Shown: positions 6,884-8,538 of the stretch, in pieces
How positions within the stretch are numbered: position 1 is the stretch's first letter
Layout of the letters: every line of letters begins with the position of its first letter
DNA from: Candidatus Eiseniibacteriota bacterium
Lineage (GTDB): Bacteria > Eisenbacteria > RBG-16-71-46 > SZUA-252
Assembly (NCBI GenBank): GCA_016880395.1
Contig: JAEHDN010000123.1
Coordinates: 1-8,538, forward strand
Length of the DNA stretch: 8,538 bases
Direction of reading: 5' to 3'
Made by a program: the position numbers and the translations under genes
Notes under the pieces: model-generated
Database searches by the model: none
Told to the model about the DNA's origin: nothing
The model's input: the letters and a program-made list of their open reading frames with translations, nothing else

Positions 6884-7741
6884 TCAGTCGATAGGGGCGC
6901 TCCGCGCGCCCGGCTCCATCGTCCGCCGCACCCAGGCCGTCACGCGCTCGATCATCTCGAGAAGCTGCGGCGGGGTGCGGCGGATCTTGTCTCCCGCCTG
7001 GAACGAGTGCCCAGCCCCCTCGATGATCGAGAGCTCCGTCGTCTCCGGGGGACCCCAGGACGCGAGCGTACGCGCTTCCTCCTCCGGAACCGAGCGGTCG
7101 CGGTCTCCCTGCACGACGAGAAACGGAATGGCGAGCGACGCGGCGGCGCGCGCGAGGTCGTAGCTGGGCTGGTTCCGGCGCAGATCCTCGAGGATCTCTG
7201 GTCCGAGCGGGAGCTCGGCGCGCGTGCGGAAATCGCGGACGATCGCGGGCCTTCCCTCGCGCCACGCCTCGAAGGCGGAGTCGGGCCAGACGCCGATGCG
7301 CGACGGCGCGGCCAGCGCGACCACGGTGCGCACCGTGGGATGGCTCGCCGCATAGAGGACCGCCATCGCGCCCCCCCGGCTGTGGCCGATCAGGCCGAGC
7401 CTCGCCGCCTGCGGATCCACGCCCGCGCTCGCCGCGATCCATCGCGCGACCCGGTCGATGTCGTCGAGCTCCGCGGCGTAGGTGTTCCGGCGGAAGCGCT
7501 CCCGCTCGGTGAACGCGCCGTCTTGGCCCGCGATGCCGGAGCCGGAGAAGTTGAAGGCGACGGCGGGGATCCCGCTCACCGCGATCGTGGACGCGAGGAG
7601 CGGGATGAAGCCCCAGTCCTTGTAGCCTCGGAACCCGTGGCAGAGGAGCACGGCCCGGGACGAGATCGGGCCGTAGAGATCGCCGCGGAGCGGACCGCCG
7701 TCCGCCCCCTCGAGCTCAAACGGCTCGGGTGGCGAGATCAC
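6884..7741 (-). CDS. Alpha/beta hydrolase (serine hydrolase, dienelactone-hydrolase/BAAT-like)
   Basis: This 285-residue protein has the alpha/beta-hydrolase core without a signal peptide, so it is probably cytoplasmic. HGFRG (35-39) is the oxyanion-hole loop. The nucleophile elbow is GHSRGG with Ser121. GDRDRSVP (212-219) supplies the acid, probably Asp215, and GAGHSF (242-247) supplies the base His245, so the triad looks complete. The 'LCHGFRGYKDWGFIP' opening and 'FNFSGSG' resemble bacterial peptidase/esterase-type hydrolases; the substrate is unknown. The GTG start at 7741 lies inside the 3' end of the Nudix gene (26-bp overlap). No good Shine-Dalgarno precedes it and no later start is plausible before the conserved core, so translation is probably coupled to the Nudix gene. 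Its stop is three bases from the stop of the convergent YceI-family gene. Confidence 0.88.
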   Translation of the reverse strand: MISPPEPFELEGADGGPLRGDLYGPISSRAVLLCHGFRGYKDWGFIPLLASTIAVSGIPAVAFNFSGSGIAGQDGAFTERERFRRNTYAAELDDIDRVARWIAASAGVDPQAARLGLIGHSRGGAMAVLYAASHPTVRTVVALAAPSRIGVWPDSAFEAWREGRPAIVRDFRTRAELPLGPEILEDLRRNQPSYDLARAAASLAIPFLVVQGDRDRSVPEEEARTLASWGPPETTELSIIEGAGHSFQAGDKIRRTPPQLLEMIERVTAWVRRTMEPGARSAPID

Positions 7742-8159
7742 GGACGAGGTCGGGAAGGACCTGGATGTCTCCTTCGACGAAGTGGAGGCCGCTGAGCGCG
7801 TCCGGCTCCACCCAGCGCACCTCGGCGCACTCGATGGGGCGCGGTGTTCCCTCGTGCGAGCGGCAGAGGTGGAAGTAGAGGCTGACGGTGCGGTCCGGAT
7901 ACACGTGCGTCAGCGCGCGCCAGAGCGGCCCCACCTCGACCTCGATGCCGATCTCCTCGCGCATCTCGCGCCGCAGGCACTCCTCGATCGTCTCGCGATC
8001 GTGGCGCTTGCCCCCGGGGAACTCCCACCGTCCCCCCTGGTGGTCGCCGTCCTGGCGCCGCGCGATCAGGACACGTGATCCATCCCACACGATCCCCGCG
8101 GCCACCTCGTGGCGGCGCACGGTCCGGGCGCCCGGGTCCAGGCCGCTCGGCGCCGCCAC
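7716..8159 (-). CDS. Nudix hydrolase, MutT / CTP-pyrophosphohydrolase-like
   Basis: This small enzyme (147 residues from GTG 8159) should hydrolyse a nucleoside diphosphate linked to a phosphate group, for example oxidised or non-canonical dNTPs. The Nudix box is perfect: Gly50, Glu56, Arg64-Glu65, Glu68-Glu69 and Gly71 in the G-x5-E-x7-RE-U-x-EE-x-G-U pattern. GGRWEFPGGK before it, THVYPDRTVSLYF after it, and RWVEPDAL near the end are typical of MutT and related pyrimidine-specific enzymes, so the exact substrate stays open. GTG 8159 is two bases after the upstream hydrolase stop and has AAGGGA 11 bases before it. GTG 8120 (residue 14) would also give a complete domain. The frame runs open to 8534, but upstream of 8160 it only shadows the neighbouring gene. 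Its 3' end overlaps the next gene. Confidence 0.88.
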   Translation of the reverse strand: MAAPSGLDPGARTVRRHEVAAGIVWDGSRVLIARRQDGDHQGGRWEFPGGKRHDRETIEECLRREMREEIGIEVEVGPLWRALTHVYPDRTVSLYFHLCRSHEGTPRPIECAEVRWVEPDALSGLHFVEGDIQVLPDLVRDLATRAV

Positions 8160-8161
8160 GG

Positions 8162-8538
8162 CTAGTGCGATCCCTTGGGGACCGATCCCTTCTTCAGCTC
8201 CTTGTCCAGGAACCGGACCGTCCGCCCCCACGCGTCTTCTGCCGCATCCGGTTTGTAGGAGCCGAAGGGATTGGTCGAGTTCGCGAACGCATGGGACGCG
8301 CCCGGGTAGATCTTGAAGTCCACCTTCTTGCCCGCCTTCCTGAGATCCTTCTCGAATGTTTGCACCTGCGCCGGCGTGGGCCCCTGGTCCTCGCCGCCGA
8401 AGTTGCCGAGTACGGCGGCCTGGATCGCCTTCACCTTCTTCGGGTCGGTGATCGGCGCGCCGTAGTACATCACGACCGCCCTGATCCCGGGGTCGGCCGC
8501 GGCGAGGCGGATCGCGTAGCGCCCCCCCATGCACCAGC
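8162..8538 (-). CDS. Dienelactone hydrolase family protein, C-terminal part (5' end outside window)
   Basis: Only about the last 124 residues are visible; the gene continues past the right edge. At the edge the frame reads WCMGG (8536-8522), and the two remaining bases fit a preceding glycine codon. That gives the G-x-C-x-G-G nucleophile elbow of dienelactone hydrolases, with cysteine (codon 8533-8531) rather than serine as nucleophile. Downstream, the GNFGGEDQGPTP segment supplies the probable catalytic Asp, and YPGASHAFAN supplies the His. The final SYKPDAAEDAWGRTVRFLDKEL helix is also typical. The family hydrolyses dienelactones in chloroaromatic breakdown, but many members act on other esters or lactones; the substrate is unknown. 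The ATG at 8530 is internal to this motif and is not the start. It heads the visible cluster, with the Nudix gene two bases after its stop. Confidence 0.9.
   Translation of the reverse strand, partial: WCMGGRYAIRLAAADPGIRAVVMYYGAPITDPKKVKAIQAAVLGNFGGEDQGPTPAQVQTFEKDLRKAGKKVDFKIYPGASHAFANSTNPFGSYKPDAAEDAWGRTVRFLDKELKKGSVPKGSH

Noticed and set aside
6876..6887. Small palindrome CTGA-TCC-TCAG over the convergent stops
   Set aside because: The 4-bp stem arises mostly because both stop codons are TGA facing each other. It is too short for a terminator and lacks a T tract.
7371..7377. G7 tract (minus strand) at the nucleophile elbow of the serine hydrolase; a similar one at 8522-8528 in the dienelactone hydrolase
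   Set aside because: Both simply encode the Gly-Gly of the elbow using GGG codons, and runs of six G occur elsewhere in the window. Phase variation is possible in principle, but nothing else supports it.
8160..8534. Nudix gene extended or fused into the dienelactone hydrolase region
   Set aside because: Upstream of 8160 the frame gives featureless Arg/Gly-rich sequence, while another frame there encodes conserved dienelactone hydrolase motifs. No fusion is supported.

Overview
The window is gene-dense, very GC-rich DNA (roughly two-thirds G+C or more by eye) with strong G/C third-position bias. It reads as ordinary chromosome of a Gram-negative, respiring bacterium. The evidence is a quinone-linked ETF dehydrogenase, a periplasmic YceI protein with a Sec signal peptide, and an ABC exporter with large extracytoplasmic domains. 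Phylum cannot be fixed from this sequence; a high-GC soil or sediment lineage (Myxococcota, Gemmatimonadota, Acidobacteriota or Eisenbacteria-like) is a guess. I see no mobile elements, CRISPR, RNA genes or phage genes.

Left part (13-6094, minus strand): a compact run of four genes, transcribed right to left. The order is trxB (thioredoxin reductase), ETF-ubiquinone oxidoreductase, an ABC ATPase of the LolD/YbbA/MacB type, and a 10-TM double-FtsX permease of the YbbP type. trxB and the ETF-QO gene overlap by ATGA, and the next two junctions have one base between stop and start. One sigma70-like promoter (TTGAAG, 17 bp, TAGTAT) lies upstream of trxB, so the four genes are probably one transcript.

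Middle (6095-6880): a 165-bp divergent intergenic region, then a plus-strand gene for a secreted YceI-family protein with a near-perfect Shine-Dalgarno.

Right part (6884-8538, minus strand): a second tight cluster of a dienelactone hydrolase (5' end outside the window), a Nudix hydrolase resembling MutT, and a serine alpha/beta hydrolase that overlaps the Nudix gene by 26 bp. It converges on the YceI gene with three bases between the stop codons.

All genes appear intact apart from the one cut by the window edge. The more interesting points are the coupling of thioredoxin reductase to ETF-QO and to an exporter, and three extra cysteines before the canonical iron-sulfur ligands of ETF-QO. I found no convincing new biological system.
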